Assembly (NCBI GenBank): GCA_018806985.1 | Contig: JADANN010000099.1 | Coordinates: forward strand, 3,753,501 to 3,817,500 | Direction: 5' to 3' | DNA: 64,000 nt | Source of the DNA: Angiostrongylus vasorum | Lineage: Eukaryota > Nematoda > Chromadorea > Rhabditida > Metastrongylidae | Shown here: positions 57,401 to 64,000 of the stretch, one piece after another | Layout: every line of letters starts with the position of its first letter | How positions within the stretch are numbered: position 1 is the first letter of the stretch | The notes under the pieces: model-generated | The model's database searches: none | What the model saw: only the letters and a program-made list of their open reading frames with translations | Told to the model about the DNA's origin: nothing | Position numbers and translations under genes: made by a program

Positions 57401-60400
57401 TGCGGATCAGTACCGGCATTTGACAATCTTCGTTGCTTACACGCCGACATCAAACTGTGACGAAGAAGAAGTCGAAGCGTTCATATGGACTTGGAGAAGC
57501 TCTACAGAGAAGACCATACATTCTTCAAGGTCATCATTGGAGATTTCAACGCCAAGATTGGACCAAGAAGAACGTCTGAAGAACGCCACATTGGGACCAA
57601 TGGATAAAAATGGAACGAACAGGGTGAGCGGCTATCTGAGTTTATCATGGCGACCAAGACTATCCATGGCAACTCGCAATTCCAGAAGCCCCACTCTCAA
57701 CGTTGGACGTAGGAGTCTCCCAATGGAGAGCATCATAACTAAATACACCACATCATAGTAAATAGAAGGCTTTGCCCAACCGATATCGCTGTTGTCCCAA
57801 AATTCTGCACGGGATCGAGACCACCGCCTCCTTCGTGCAAGTTTCTGTTTCTCGCCGAAAGGAGACGCTAAATTAAAAACCGAAGTCCCAGAAGTACCTT
57901 AAACTGGGACTTATTCAATTCATTAGTCGACTGTTAGGAAGATGCCGTTGTCGATAACATCGACGAAGATTACGATCGGCTCATTCAACATCTTCACGTT
58001 AGCGCCATGAAAGCGGAGAGTTCGAAAGTTACCAAGAGACGTTTGTCTCTAGAAACACTCGAGCTGATACGCCAGCGTGGTATCGCACGAGCTGCAGCCA
58101 ACCGCGAATTAACGTTCGAACCTGCAAAACAATGCAGAAAGGCGATAAAAAGAAGATCTCGAAGAGAAAAGAGCAGCAGTAATGGTCGAAGCTGTAGAGG
58201 CTGGGAAAAGCATTCGCAAAGCCCACCGAAGCTTCGCCGATTACAAGACTAAGATCACTGCACTCCAACGCCCAGACGGATCAGTTACAGCGCCCAGAAA
58301 GGCAATGGAGAAAATTATTCACGAATACTACTCGGATCTCTTCGATAACCACGTCCACCTACCGTCATATGAAATAAAGGAGGATGGATATGTTTTACCA
58401 CCGGTTCTCCCTTCCGAAATCCGAGATGCCATTTCGTCGATGAAAAATCGAACAGCACCAGGTCCGGACAAGATAAGACCAGAAGACCTGAAGAACCTTC
58501 TGCCAGTCCTCGTAAACACACTGGCTCTGCCTTTCACACGTTACCCTGTCTGAATGCAAGGTCGCCACTCAGTGGAAGACCAGCATGAGCGTGTTATTGT
58601 TCAAGAAGGGTGGCCTACACGATATCGGCAACTACCGCCCAACCTGCTTGCTGTCTGTCGTCTACAAACTTTTCACTCGAGTCATCCTAAACAGGATTGA
58701 CAGAATACTGGACAAGGAATGGCCATGTGAGCAAGCAGGGTTTCGAAAAGGATTTAGTACGATGGACCACATCCACACCATAACAAGGCTTATTGAAGTA
58801 TCGCGAGAGTACAAAAGACCGCTCTGTCTCACCTTCATCGATTTACAAAAAGGCCTTTGATTCAATTGAGGTAGAAGCAGTCATGGAAGTCCTGGATAGT
58901 CAAGGAGTCTCTAGTCAGTACATAAAGATTCTTCTTGAGCTGTACAGAAGTTTCACAACCAAGATATCACCATTCTGCAACGATATTAACATCGACTTCA
59001 AAAAGAGGCGCTAGGCAAGGTGATACGATCTCGCCAAAATTATTTACCGCCAGCCTTCAGAACGTCATGCGAACATTGGAATGGGATAGCATGGGAGTGA
59101 AAGTCGATGGTCGCCAGTTACATCATCTTCGCTTTGCTGATGAGATCCTTCTTATAACACCAAACATTAGCCAAGCAGAACGTATGTTTGCCGACTTTGA
59201 TAAAGCCTGTGAAGATTGGTCTTTGACTAAATCTCACAAAAAACGATGTTCATGAAGAACGGATTGGTTTCGTATGCCCCATTCACGTTCAACGGAATGA
59301 ATATCTCCGAATGCTCCAGTTATGTCTATCTAGGCCTGGAGATCAACATGATTGACGACTTAGCTCCAGAGTTGAGCAGATCGAAACGAGCGGCATGGGA
59401 GCTTTCAAAAGCATCGGGGATGTAGTGAAGATGACAAAGAACACCCGACTCCGTGCCCACCTCTCAACGATACTTCCTGCCCTAACGTATGCGTCAGAAA
59501 CCTGGTCGCTGCGTAAGCAGGATGAAAGATCACTCAGCGTTATCGAACGCGCAGTCGAAAGGACGATGCTAGGAGTATCCCGTTTCAGGGATGGGATCCA
59601 AAGCTCCGACTTGCGTCAACGACCAAAAGTCAAAGATGTCGTTCTGTACGCCAAACAGTCGAAGATAAGGTGGCTCGTACACGTATTGCGTATGAATGAC
59701 AACTGATGGACAAGAATCGTTAGTGACTGGATTCCCGTGATGTCAAACGCACTGCAGGAAGACCACCGACCCGTTGGTCAGAGTTCTTCACGAAAAACTT
59801 AGAAGAAAGATATGATGCTCGACGAGTCCCTAGAGCCAGCAGAACTCAGTTGGCAACTCTTGGACGCGACAGGGGAAAAATGGAAGATTTGCTGGCTCCC
59901 GCTCGTGTCACTCGACGATCAACGGGACTACAGTTGATACAGGTGATTATCCGCCTATGATAAAACGTAGAAAGACCACTTGTATAAAGAAAAAACGAAG
60001 CTTAGAGAGTCAGTAAAAAACGAAGGAGTCAGCACGAATATGAAAGAAACCTTTAGGGAAATCACATTCAATGTCAAAGGTAGATGTGTTTCTTATTCTA
60101 CTTGCTCTAGCGAATGCGAATGAATGAATGGTTGAGGTCAGAAACGGCAGAAGTCAACTGGCTGCCGTCATCCTGCATGAAATTAGTCACCTGTTTAGAT
60201 GAACACGATGAGAAAATGTAAGTAAAAGAAGAGTATTTTGTAAGTAAAAACAGCAAGCTAAGGAACAATGAAGGGCGTAAGCAGAAGGAAGGAGACATGT
60301 ACCACTAACGGCAAATGTAAGCGAATAAATAGTTCTTTCGAAATCAATAACTAAAGAAAGTTGATGGTTCACAATCTTTCGTTTTCTCGATGTGGTGTCT

Positions 60401-60789
60401 TCATTCCTTTCCTTCATCCAGTCGAATCGATCGACAGCTTCCGATGGACCGATGGTAAGATTCGACTCGATACCACAACGAAGACAAGACATCGAGAGGT
60501 CCAATGACTGTGGACCATCATCTAGTACAATGATCGGCTTTGAGAATAACGAAGCCTTGGGAACATTAGCCGAACAAATATTTGCTAACAACCTTGCGTT
60601 AATTTGCCAATAAAAAAAGGTATAGTGATCATTCACACCGAGGTTAAATGGAAGTCGGTTCACTGAAGAAAGTTCTTGTCAAGAGGCCCAATCGACTAGA
60701 ATCAAGTTTACAAATTTTACCTTGAAGAGGTCGATTCGCTGCTCTGTAGTGAGGTTGAAGAAGCAGTCAGTGCGAAAATTGGAGCTCAT
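45237..60789 (-). CDS. Rhodopsin-like seven-transmembrane receptor gene (split, at least 8 exons)
   Basis: A G-protein-coupled-receptor-like gene assembled from short exons on the minus strand. Exons in order: 60721-60789, 55461-55577, 50247-50374, 49391-49478, an unresolved exon, 47447-47566, 47274-47335, 45998-46151, a weak candidate 45646-45673, an unresolved TM7 exon, and 45237-45419. Joins between identified neighbours keep the frame. The protein has a short outer N-terminus with an NLT glycosylation site, TM1 ([18 protein letters not shown]), TM2 with NRAIGDL, TM3, TM4 followed by a Cys-containing outer loop, TM5, a basic inner loop, TM6, and a Ser-rich C-tail. The likely role is sensing a peptide, amine or chemical cue at the plasma membrane; ligand and subfamily are not assigned. 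Introns of 5.1 kb each hold an RTE LINE and a Penelope/SINE cluster. It could be a pseudogene, because TM7 does not join cleanly. Confidence 0.7.
45646..45673 (-). CDS. Weak candidate exon after TM6
   Basis: Following a GATTTCCAG acceptor, the first G completes Trp with the TG of the previous exon, and the frame reads [17 protein letters not shown] before a stop. A donor inside (GTTAGC) would give a 28-nt exon ending at 45646. A TM7-like stretch, [17 protein letters not shown], lies at about 45452-45502, but I could not join it in phase to either side. Confidence 0.3.
45998..46151 (-). CDS. Receptor exon with inner loop 3 and TM6
   Basis: 154 nt after an ATTATTTAG acceptor, ending at a GTTAGT donor. 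The peptide continues TM5 ([17 protein letters not shown]), gives a charged, Ser-rich inner loop 3 ([12 protein letters not shown]), then TM6 ([17 protein letters not shown]). Frame agrees with the TM5 exon and leaves TG at the end. Confidence 0.72.
46410..46680. mobile_element. SINE-3 head-to-head pair in a receptor intron
   Basis: The minus-strand half is 46410-46517: complement of the tail (TTATTTACTGCC), then ACAACCACAATGATGCTGAG and CTCCGGGACCACAGGTGTC. The plus-strand half is about 46520-46680: GAGAGACAGGCGAAATGAAG, GCGCGTTCGTTCCCCACG, then ATATCTCAGCATCATTGTGG. The outer arms pair nearly perfectly over about 55 bp. Confidence 0.7.
46982..47009 (+). repeat. Tandem TCACTCAG repeat
   Basis: Three to four perfect copies of the 8-mer TCACTCAG in a receptor intron. 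Confidence 0.85.
47274..47335 (-). CDS. Receptor exon with TM5
   Basis: 62 nt after an AATTCCAG acceptor; its first base completes Arg with the AG left by the TM4 exon. It encodes [20 protein letters not shown] and leaves one base at a GTGGGTGT donor, which joins TG of the next exon to give Val. Confidence 0.7.
47447..47566 (-). CDS. Receptor exon with TM4 and outer loop 2
   Basis: 120 nt after a strong GATTCTTTCAG acceptor, needing two bases from the preceding, unidentified exon. The peptide [20 protein letters not shown] is TM4. It continues [19 protein letters not shown], with cysteines in outer loop 2 as expected. The donor is GTGGGTTG, leaving two bases. Confidence 0.72.
47750..47824 (-). 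other. Open stretch with splice-like ends, not joined
   Basis: 75 nt between an AAGTGTAG acceptor-like and a GTAAGA donor-like site on the minus strand, in the intron where the TM3-TM4 exon of the receptor should lie. No frame gives a recognisable inner loop 2 and the phases do not fit the flanking exons. An upstream TTTCAG would make it 92 nt, which fits the phase but brings in a stop. Confidence 0.2.
48284..48567 (-). mobile_element. SINE-1 copy 9, in a receptor intron
   Basis: Reverse-oriented, well-preserved SINE-1: AATAAAGCTCTCGGCGTTGA at 48292, CCAGACAAGTCTGGTATC near 48447 and CCTCCGACCACTGTGTC near 48542. Confidence 0.9.
49391..49478 (-). CDS. Receptor exon 4 (outer loop 1 and TM3)
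   Basis: 88 nt. Its first base completes the codon split by exon 3 (AA plus T gives Asn) and 29 codons follow, ending phase 0 at a textbook GTAAGAATG donor. The peptide [20 protein letters not shown] then SYVALSVLK fits TM3. The acceptor is GGTTCTAG. Confidence 0.72.
49858..50105 (-). mobile_element. SINE-1 copy 10, in a receptor intron
   Basis: Reverse-oriented SINE-1: AAGGATAAAGCTCTCGGCG at 49861, CTAGACAAGTCTGGCACC near 50012. The tRNA-like head (about 30 nt) is missing at the right end, as expected for 5' truncation during reverse transcription. Confidence 0.87.
50247..50374 (-). CDS. Receptor exon 3 (inner loop 1 and TM2)
   Basis: 128 nt, phase 0 in, two bases left over at the end. The acceptor is GTGTTCCAG and the donor is the weaker GTCAGT. 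The peptide [20 protein letters not shown] continues [20 protein letters not shown]. NRAxxDL is the TM2 signature expected of nematode rhodopsin-like receptors. Confidence 0.75.
50840..51385. mobile_element. PLE-A foldback, decayed
   Basis: Two PLE-A ends in opposite orientation. Left: hammerhead remnant at 50912-50953 (minus strand; GAAA and ACGT kept, core reads TTAGGGA). Right: remnant at 51304-51343 (plus strand; GAAACGTTAGC kept, core reads CTGTGGA). The centre has inverted arms around 51045-51200. It lies in a receptor intron. Confidence 0.65.
51516..51588. repeat. Near-perfect palindrome of PLE-B tails
   Basis: Arms of 34 nt (51516-51549 and 51555-51588, about 31 of 34 paired) with a 5-nt centre. 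Each arm contains the PLE-B tail end (ACACGAG reading into the centre and CTCGTGTTTGC reading out), so two tails face each other. Confidence 0.75.
51600..51895 (-). mobile_element. SINE-2 copy
   Basis: On the minus strand the head GAGGGCAGTGCAGTGGTTAA and TGCTTCGATCCCTTGCC is tRNA-like. The body GAAACAACACGTGAAATGTT and end GGGATCCGCACTGTGTGATA then GATGGGTCATG match the copy at 24640-24985. Confidence 0.75.
51955..52510 (-). mobile_element. Penelope-like 3' end: coding remnant plus PLE-B terminus
   Basis: On the minus strand 52500 to about 52300 encodes [20 protein letters not shown], then [20 protein letters not shown]. This matches the C-terminal block of Penelope-type polyproteins and aligns with the plus-strand remnant at 38.4 kb (TTLEAFWI). 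It is followed directly by a PLE-B terminal repeat with an intact hammerhead at 52066-52102 and the family end at about 51961 (complement of GTCGGACGTGGG). This locus ties PLE-B termini to Penelope coding sequence. Confidence 0.8.
52066..52102 (-). ncRNA. Hammerhead ribozyme, type I, intact (PLE-B)
   Basis: Minus strand. Helix I GGCU (52099-52102) with AGCU (52066-52069); core CUGAGGA 52092-52098; one unpaired A at 52091; helix II GGCG/CGCC (52087-52090 with 52078-52081) with a 5-nt loop; GAAA 52074-52077; palindromic ACGU 52071-52074; cleavage-site C opposite 52070. Every conserved position is present. Confidence 0.75.
52545..52720 (+). mobile_element. PLE-B terminal repeat, nearly intact hammerhead
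   Basis: Plus-strand PLE-B terminus facing away from the minus-strand element at 51955-52510. The hammerhead at 52629-52664 has intact helix I, core CTGAGGA, helix II GGCG/CGCC and GAAA. Helix III reads ATGT instead of ACGT, which leaves only weak dimer pairing. Confidence 0.75.
52765..53105 (+). mobile_element. SINE-2 copy
   Basis: Head GCGGGTAGCACAGTGATAG (A box) and GCTTGTTCAAACCCGG (B box), then a decayed central block (AAGCCTCTCATC) and CCAGGGAGAATCGACTCGAC. The body CTCAAGCAGCAG is followed by the end GGGATCCGCACAGTAGCTGT and GATGGGTCGTGTAAAA. Confidence 0.75.
53220..53455 (+). mobile_element. PLE-B terminal repeat with intact hammerhead
   Basis: Runs from the TCCCATGTGAATTCTGTGCG block to the family end GTCGGACGTGGGAG. 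Just after the hammerhead a GTTCGTGAATAAAGAA unit is duplicated in tandem (53326-53370). Confidence 0.8.
53289..53325 (+). ncRNA. Hammerhead ribozyme, type I, intact (PLE-B)
   Basis: Helix I GGCT (53289-53292) with AGCT (53322-53325); core CTGAGGA 53293-53299; unpaired A 53300; helix II GGCG/CGCC (53301-53304 with 53310-53313) with loop 53305-53309; GAAA 53314-53317; palindromic ACGT 53317-53320; cleavage expected after C53321. Confidence 0.78.
53575..53862 (+). CDS. 95-codon frame between two hammerheads
   Basis: An uninterrupted frame lies between the PLE-B terminus at 53220-53455 and the second hammerhead at 53875. It starts at the ATG at 53575-53577 and stops just before the second ribozyme. 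The product is basic ([19 protein letters not shown] near its start) and includes [15 protein letters not shown]. This resembles the basic region found early in Penelope-type polyproteins of worms, by recollection rather than alignment. The reverse transcriptase and endonuclease parts are absent, so the unit is either an internally deleted Penelope element or a small non-autonomous one. Confidence 0.45.
   Translation: MYDNIKKYCHKDRRRRSLRSLLLRLCVKHRVLPNFIKRKRLHDVCGIAEDSQQITDVDVGLQRASLRCTQDIMYAQRKKCESKESYSVQYLYNHL
53865..53970 (+). mobile_element. PLE-B-like terminus, diverged tail
   Basis: Carries an intact hammerhead (53875-53910), then a tail (ATTGGGGAATGAATCAGTCC, ACTTCGTGTATGCTCATC) that differs from the other PLE-B tails. 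It may represent a related subfamily. Confidence 0.7.
53875..53910 (+). ncRNA. Hammerhead ribozyme, type I, intact (PLE-B-like)
   Basis: Helix I GGCT (53875-53878) with AGCT (53907-53910); core CTGAAGA 53879-53885; unpaired A 53886; helix II GGCG/CGCC (53887-53890 with 53895-53898) with a 4-nt AAAC loop; GAAA 53899-53902; ACGT 53902-53905; cleavage expected after C53906. The N position of CUGANGA is A here and G in the other PLE-B copies. Confidence 0.78.
54285..54660 (+). mobile_element. SINE-2 copy with central domain
   Basis: Head GAGTATAGCACAATAGTAATG and TTTCGATTCCACATCG (tRNA-like boxes, decayed). The central domain at about 54355-54411 (CCTCCGGGGTTGG then CTACCAGACTCGTCTGG) matches SINE-1. 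The body then follows, with the end GGGATCTGCACAGTAGATGT and GGACGAGTAAAATAAAA typical of SINE-2. Confidence 0.65.
54661..55460. other. Intron sequence, nothing recognised
   Basis: Part of the large intron between receptor exons 2 and 3. No repeat family identified. Confidence 0.45.
55461..55577 (-). CDS. Receptor exon 2 (TM1)
   Basis: 39 codons, phase 0 at both ends, between a GGTTTCAG acceptor and a GTATTG donor. It starts [20 protein letters not shown] and contains the TM1 segment [19 protein letters not shown]. This is one of the strongest exons in the window. Confidence 0.75.
55987..56409 (+). CDS. Possible two-exon fragment, unknown product
   Basis: A plus-strand frame from about 55987 to 56266 reads with good composition ([20 protein letters not shown], then [20 protein letters not shown]). 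It ends at a GTAATG donor. A 59-nt intron to a TGCGTCAG acceptor would join, in phase, [14 protein letters not shown] then [14 protein letters not shown] (56326-56409), which ends at a GTAAG donor. It lies within the large receptor intron on the opposite strand. No family recognised; it may be a fragment of a transposed gene or chance. Confidence 0.3.
56534..56545 (+). repeat. Left target-site duplication of RTE copy 2
   Basis: ATTATCCGCCTA, repeated perfectly at 59946-59957. Confidence 0.85.
56546..59945 (+). mobile_element. RTE-type LINE, copy 2 (full length, mutated)
   Basis: The second 3.4-kb RTE copy, of the same family as 4719-8133. It is bounded by a perfect 12-bp duplication and inserted in the large first intron of the receptor gene, on the opposite strand. 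The 5' region resembles copy 1 from ACGGATCTCCCTCAC onward. The 3' end is AGTTGATACAGGTG, the short-repeat end typical of RTE. The coding part is broken by frameshifts and a stop. Confidence 0.92.
57112..59940 (+). pseudogene. RTE endonuclease-reverse transcriptase, copy 2
   Basis: Begins with ATG at 57112 ([20 protein letters not shown]). The endonuclease [11 protein letters not shown] block is near 57542, in a shifted frame, with SDHR-type sequence near 57808-57845. The thumb and palm regions include [18 protein letters not shown] (about 58446-58497), [15 protein letters not shown] (58630-58674), [19 protein letters not shown] (58756-58812) and [12 protein letters not shown] (59128-59163), where the second catalytic Asp is Glu. 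The C-terminal part (59395-59706) includes [20 protein letters not shown] and [14 protein letters not shown]. Frameshifts near 57180, 57440, 58150, 58555, 58850, 59010 and 59240 and a TAG at 57361-57363 disable it. Confidence 0.88.
59946..59957 (+). repeat. Right target-site duplication of RTE copy 2
   Basis: ATTATCCGCCTA, identical to 56534-56545. Confidence 0.85.
60370..60660. mobile_element. PLE-A terminal remnant, decayed
   Basis: The left part (TTTCTCGATGTGGTGTCTTC, 60382) is the complement of the right part (ACAAGACATCGAGAG, near 60484), giving a small foldback. The right end has a hammerhead remnant: helix I ATCGGCT/AGCCGA at about 60532-60572, but the core reads TTTGAGA and GAAA reads GGAA. 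The tail ACAACCTTGCGTTAATTTGC follows. It lies in receptor intron 1, next to exon 1. Confidence 0.6.
60721..60789 (-). CDS. Receptor exon 1 (start codon, N-terminus)
   Basis: ATG at 60787-60789 opens 23 codons, [20 protein letters not shown] then LFK. The exon ends in phase 0 at a GTAAAATTT donor (60720 downward). The peptide has one N-glycosylation site and no signal peptide, as is common for rhodopsin-like receptors. The next exon also starts in phase 0. Confidence 0.6.
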
Positions 60790-63700
60790 TCCAGTAGCAC
60801 TTCAATGCGAAAATCTTTCGCGCTTACTTCCTGGTAGTTGAAGTCTGTAAAAGAAGATTTTCCTACTTCGTTCAAAGGTAAAAGAATGAGAAGCAACCGG
60901 CTGAAATCTTAGGAAATCTGAGAAATATGTTACTTCCAGTGAACATCCACAAAAACCAAAAACTTGAAACTTTTTCTAAGTAATAAGAAAAACAGTGCAT
61001 TTCGATTAGATGGATCTAATCTGCACAAAGAAGAACATCGTGATACAGATATCTAGTGAGAAATTCACACAGGCAACCTTTGTCTATGTATGTTTTTTGA
61101 AACAAAAAAGAGAGAACGACAGCGAACAGAAGCAACGTAATGAATGAAAGTTGAACGACTTCACAGTCCCTAAAAACACACATCATTTGTTCTCCGGCGT
61201 ACGGGTGAAAATAGATGAAGGAAAAATTAGCGCTTTTTTCTTCATTCCTGATGAGGTATAACAACACTAACTGTTCCATCCGTTGACTCGACAATTACTT
61301 CGGCATGGACGTCTTTTATGACGAGCATTTAACATATCGTCAATGATGTTTCGTTAATCCGAAAACTGCTGAATATTCTTCGGTAAGTGAAATATTCAAG
61401 GAGTTAAGGACGTGTTTAAAATAAAAAAGTGAAACGTCGATATCTCAGAAAATTCGAGACTTTTAATCAAAACTTGACAACCGCTTCCACTGTGGAACCC
61501 TAGCACTTGTCCATGTGGACATAATTTCGCTTGTATCCCTCTGGTGTTAAATTCTAGGAAAGAAAAATTGTTTAGGAAAAATGGATTTCCCGATCGCAGT
61601 AGACCAGAATTTCGTGGTGATGGAGAAAAAAAACTTGTTTTGTTAGCAAAGACACGTAGATTTATGGATTCCTTTTCAAGGATGACAGTCCACTTTAGAT
61701 TGAGATGTACTCGTTTGTAGTTGAACGGATCATCAATTTCCAGTTATGTATGCATCGAATCCAATGCACATAGCACCAACCAGTGCAACCCGATGTCTAC
61801 GATATGGCAAACCTGAAAAATCGAACGAGAGTGAGGGTGAATTCACTTGGGCTGTTCTCGTTTTCAGTCGTTGAGAATGCAAAACATAAGCAATTCTTGC
61901 GAATGCTGGCGGAAAAAAGTCGACCCGCAGTAACTACAACGTCGAATTATTGGGATCACATGTTCAGATGTTTATGGGAGCGATAGATTTCGCACCATTT
62001 ACATTTTCACTATGGAATTGTTCGACACAGGAAAAATAGGTGTGATAGAGGAAAGGAGGACTGTTTCTGTACGAAAAAGTGATTGAAGAGAGGTTTCTAC
62101 GGTGCTTTGACATATTCGTGACACATACGCTTTTTCAAATCTTGCTGCCTTCAATTTAATCTTTCTAAAATTTGGTGTTTAAACATTTATTCACACTAAT
62201 TAATTAAGCGGCGGATAGCTCGATAGCGACTATTCAGTGGAATTTATTAAATAAATGAATAAATGGAAGGTTTTTATGCCGTAGTTGACTATGGATACCG
62301 AATGCCTGGGCTGAGAATAAAAGTGAACTCCGAGAATCCATAAGGAACTTCTCTAGAGAAGTTTATGACGGCTTTCTTTTTCTGTTATGAGAAGCACAAG
62401 CATCGATTTTTTCTTTTGAAAACCATACGATGAGCAATGCCCATAAACACATAAAGATGTTCACTTGGTAGAAACATAGCTGAATGCCAGCGCGAAATGA
62501 AAACTGTGCTAGAAGTGTGCGACTTAATAGATATTTAATTTGCGAATGTTAAAAAACATGACCGATCAGCAGAAACTGAATTAATATTGAAGCATGAAGA
62601 GGAGGCAGAGCGAGATATGAGTGTGATCGGAAAACGGACGTCGGTAACACGTACGTGATGGAATATCGATACATTAACGCCACTGTCGTGGTGGCGGTGA
62701 GGCATCCTGTGCTCCATCTGTAGGCGAACGCAGTTGTGAAATCGGTGGTAGCGTCACTCAGCGTCGTCGCCGTTCTCGCACCCTCTTCAGCGAGTGGTCA
62801 AGACTGCGATAACGACGATGTTCGCTTTAAAAACGACCATCGATGGCTGAAATGCTTGAATGCGTACATTGTAGTTGAATGCGTACGGTTTTAAACCTCA
62901 TTAAGAAGAGGGAACAGGGGAGCACACTTTAAGAAACGGGGTTGATCGCTTTCCGTTCTCAGACGTCGTGGTTCTGCAGAAGAAACAGTGCCTTAAAAAT
63001 TATAATGCCATGGCATTGAACTCAGCCTGTAGGGAAACTGAGGACCTGGCTTTACGTCTACGCTGTTCAACACAGATTACTGTCAAGTCCATATTTTATA
63101 CTAGAGTCATTTCGATTTTGCCCCCCTCCCGTTCACAAATGCAATCGTTCGCCACTTTCGTTTTTGCAACAAAAATTGAGGTAGTAACTTCTTCTCCCTG
63201 ACTCTTAGCTCAAACGTAAAGTGCAAGAGAGGAAGTAAAACGTCTCCTATACCGTTTTGCTGGTGCTAAGCAAAGAAGGTTGATGGCTGTCATGCTTGCT
63301 AGTTTAGCTGCCTTGGCTTTGTTAGCTTCGTTGCTTTCAAATGTCATTTGCCTTAGAAAATCTCTAAGTACTACAATTCAAAGAGCGTCAACGCATCGAA
63401 ATCTTTTAGAGTCTAAAACGCACCTACTAACTTCGTCAATAACTAAATTTATTTCATCGCTTATGTAGATAAATAGGACAATTTCAGTTAAGGATTTCCT
63501 ACTTTTAGCGCATGAAATGTTAGCGAGGAGGCTATCTATTATTTGGGGGGCTGTGAAAGCAAAGCTGAATCGTAGACAATGACGAATCAACTGGTAGATG
63601 GAGAGATTTGTTTCTTCAGACATGATATGCTTCAAAATTATTAACAACATTCACAGGAATTTCCTTATACCACGCCTTTGCAGTGATTAGTAATAGAATG

Positions 63701-63799
63701 CGAGATCAGCTGTTTAATCAGTTAGTGGAAATTTTCTCTATCGCTACAAGATCTGTCAGTCTAAGTACCACAGCGTTCACGATGGCATAAGACATTGTA
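60790..63799. other. Upstream of receptor exon 1; no gene recognised
   Basis: This region would hold the receptor promoter and any 5' untranslated exon; no element could be identified by eye. A minus-strand frame at 61016-61294 contains a membrane-like stretch (LSFITLLLFAVVLSFLF). A plus-strand frame at 61783-61986 and a hydrophobic plus-strand frame at 63280-63468 show no family signature. No repeat family identified until 63.8 kb. Confidence 0.4.
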
Positions 63800-63893
63800 A
63801 ACGATAAAGCGGTGCACATTGCTCAATCCTTTAGTGACGTGCCATCGACTCCATCGAGCAACTGAATTCAAATTTGGCCTATAAAATGACACG
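63800..63893 (-). mobile_element. SINE-1 tail fragment, decayed
   Basis: GATAAAGCGGTGCACATTGCTC at 63802 and TTTGGCCTATAAAATGACAC near 63873 match, in order, the reverse complement of the SINE-1 3' half (tail, then TCTGGCCTTTACAATGACTC). About 70% similar by eye. Confidence 0.4.
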
Positions 63894-64000
63894 GCGATTC
63901 ATTAAGTCAGTTTTTTCCTCTTCTCATGAAGTTTACAGTTAAACTGCCAACCTCACAAGCATAGAAGCATTCGTTACCGACCACGTAATACCACTGCAAT

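Overview
The window looks like nuclear DNA of a parasitic nematode, most likely a strongylid or hookworm-type clade V worm. It is AT-rich. Its host-like coding sequence is split into short exons with nematode-style TTTCAG/TTCCAG acceptors and GTAAG-type donors. It contains RTE-type LINEs, Penelope-like elements, mariner relics and tRNA-derived SINEs. I see no bacterial operon, no CRISPR array, no rRNA and no functional tRNA gene. The taxonomic placement is inference from the repeat families and gene structure.

Only one host gene can be read with confidence. It is a seven-transmembrane receptor on the minus strand, from about 60.8 kb (start codon) down to 45.2 kb (stop). I recognise eight exons (60721-60789, 55461-55577, 50247-50374, 49391-49478, 47447-47566, 47274-47335, 45998-46151, 45237-45419). 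Adjoining exons agree in splice phase wherever both sides are identified. The exon joining TM3 to TM4 and the TM7 exon are not resolved. Its introns hold an RTE LINE, Penelope-like termini with hammerhead ribozymes, and several SINEs.

The rest is mostly mobile DNA. (1) RTE LINEs: two related 3.4-kb copies (4719-8133 and 56546-59945) each keep perfect target-site duplications but are broken by frameshifts and stops. An older, heavily mutated RTE lineage lies at 16.4-19.3 kb and 23.5-24.0 kb. (2) Penelope-like elements: GIY-YIG-type coding remnants at 37.0-37.9 kb (-), 38.0-38.5 kb (+) and 52.3-52.5 kb (-), with many copies of two terminal-repeat families, here called PLE-A and PLE-B. (3) Mariner relics at 21.7-22.3 kb (+) and 41.8-42.2 kb (-). 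(4) Three SINE groups: SINE-1 (ten copies plus a fragment), SINE-2 (five copies) and SINE-3, which often occurs as head-to-head pairs. (5) An unclassified roughly 390-bp repeat, family C, in three copies.

The most striking observation is that the PLE-A and PLE-B termini carry a type I hammerhead ribozyme fold. It has a CUGANGA core, a 4-bp helix II, GAAA, a palindromic ACGU helix III suited to dimer pairing, and a helix I that pairs across the cleavage site. Four PLE-B copies are intact in every core position. Two of these, on the same strand, bracket a 585-nt stretch with a 95-codon ORF at 53.3-53.9 kb. A second observation is that SINE-1 and some SINE-2 copies have different tRNA-like heads and different tails but share one central domain.
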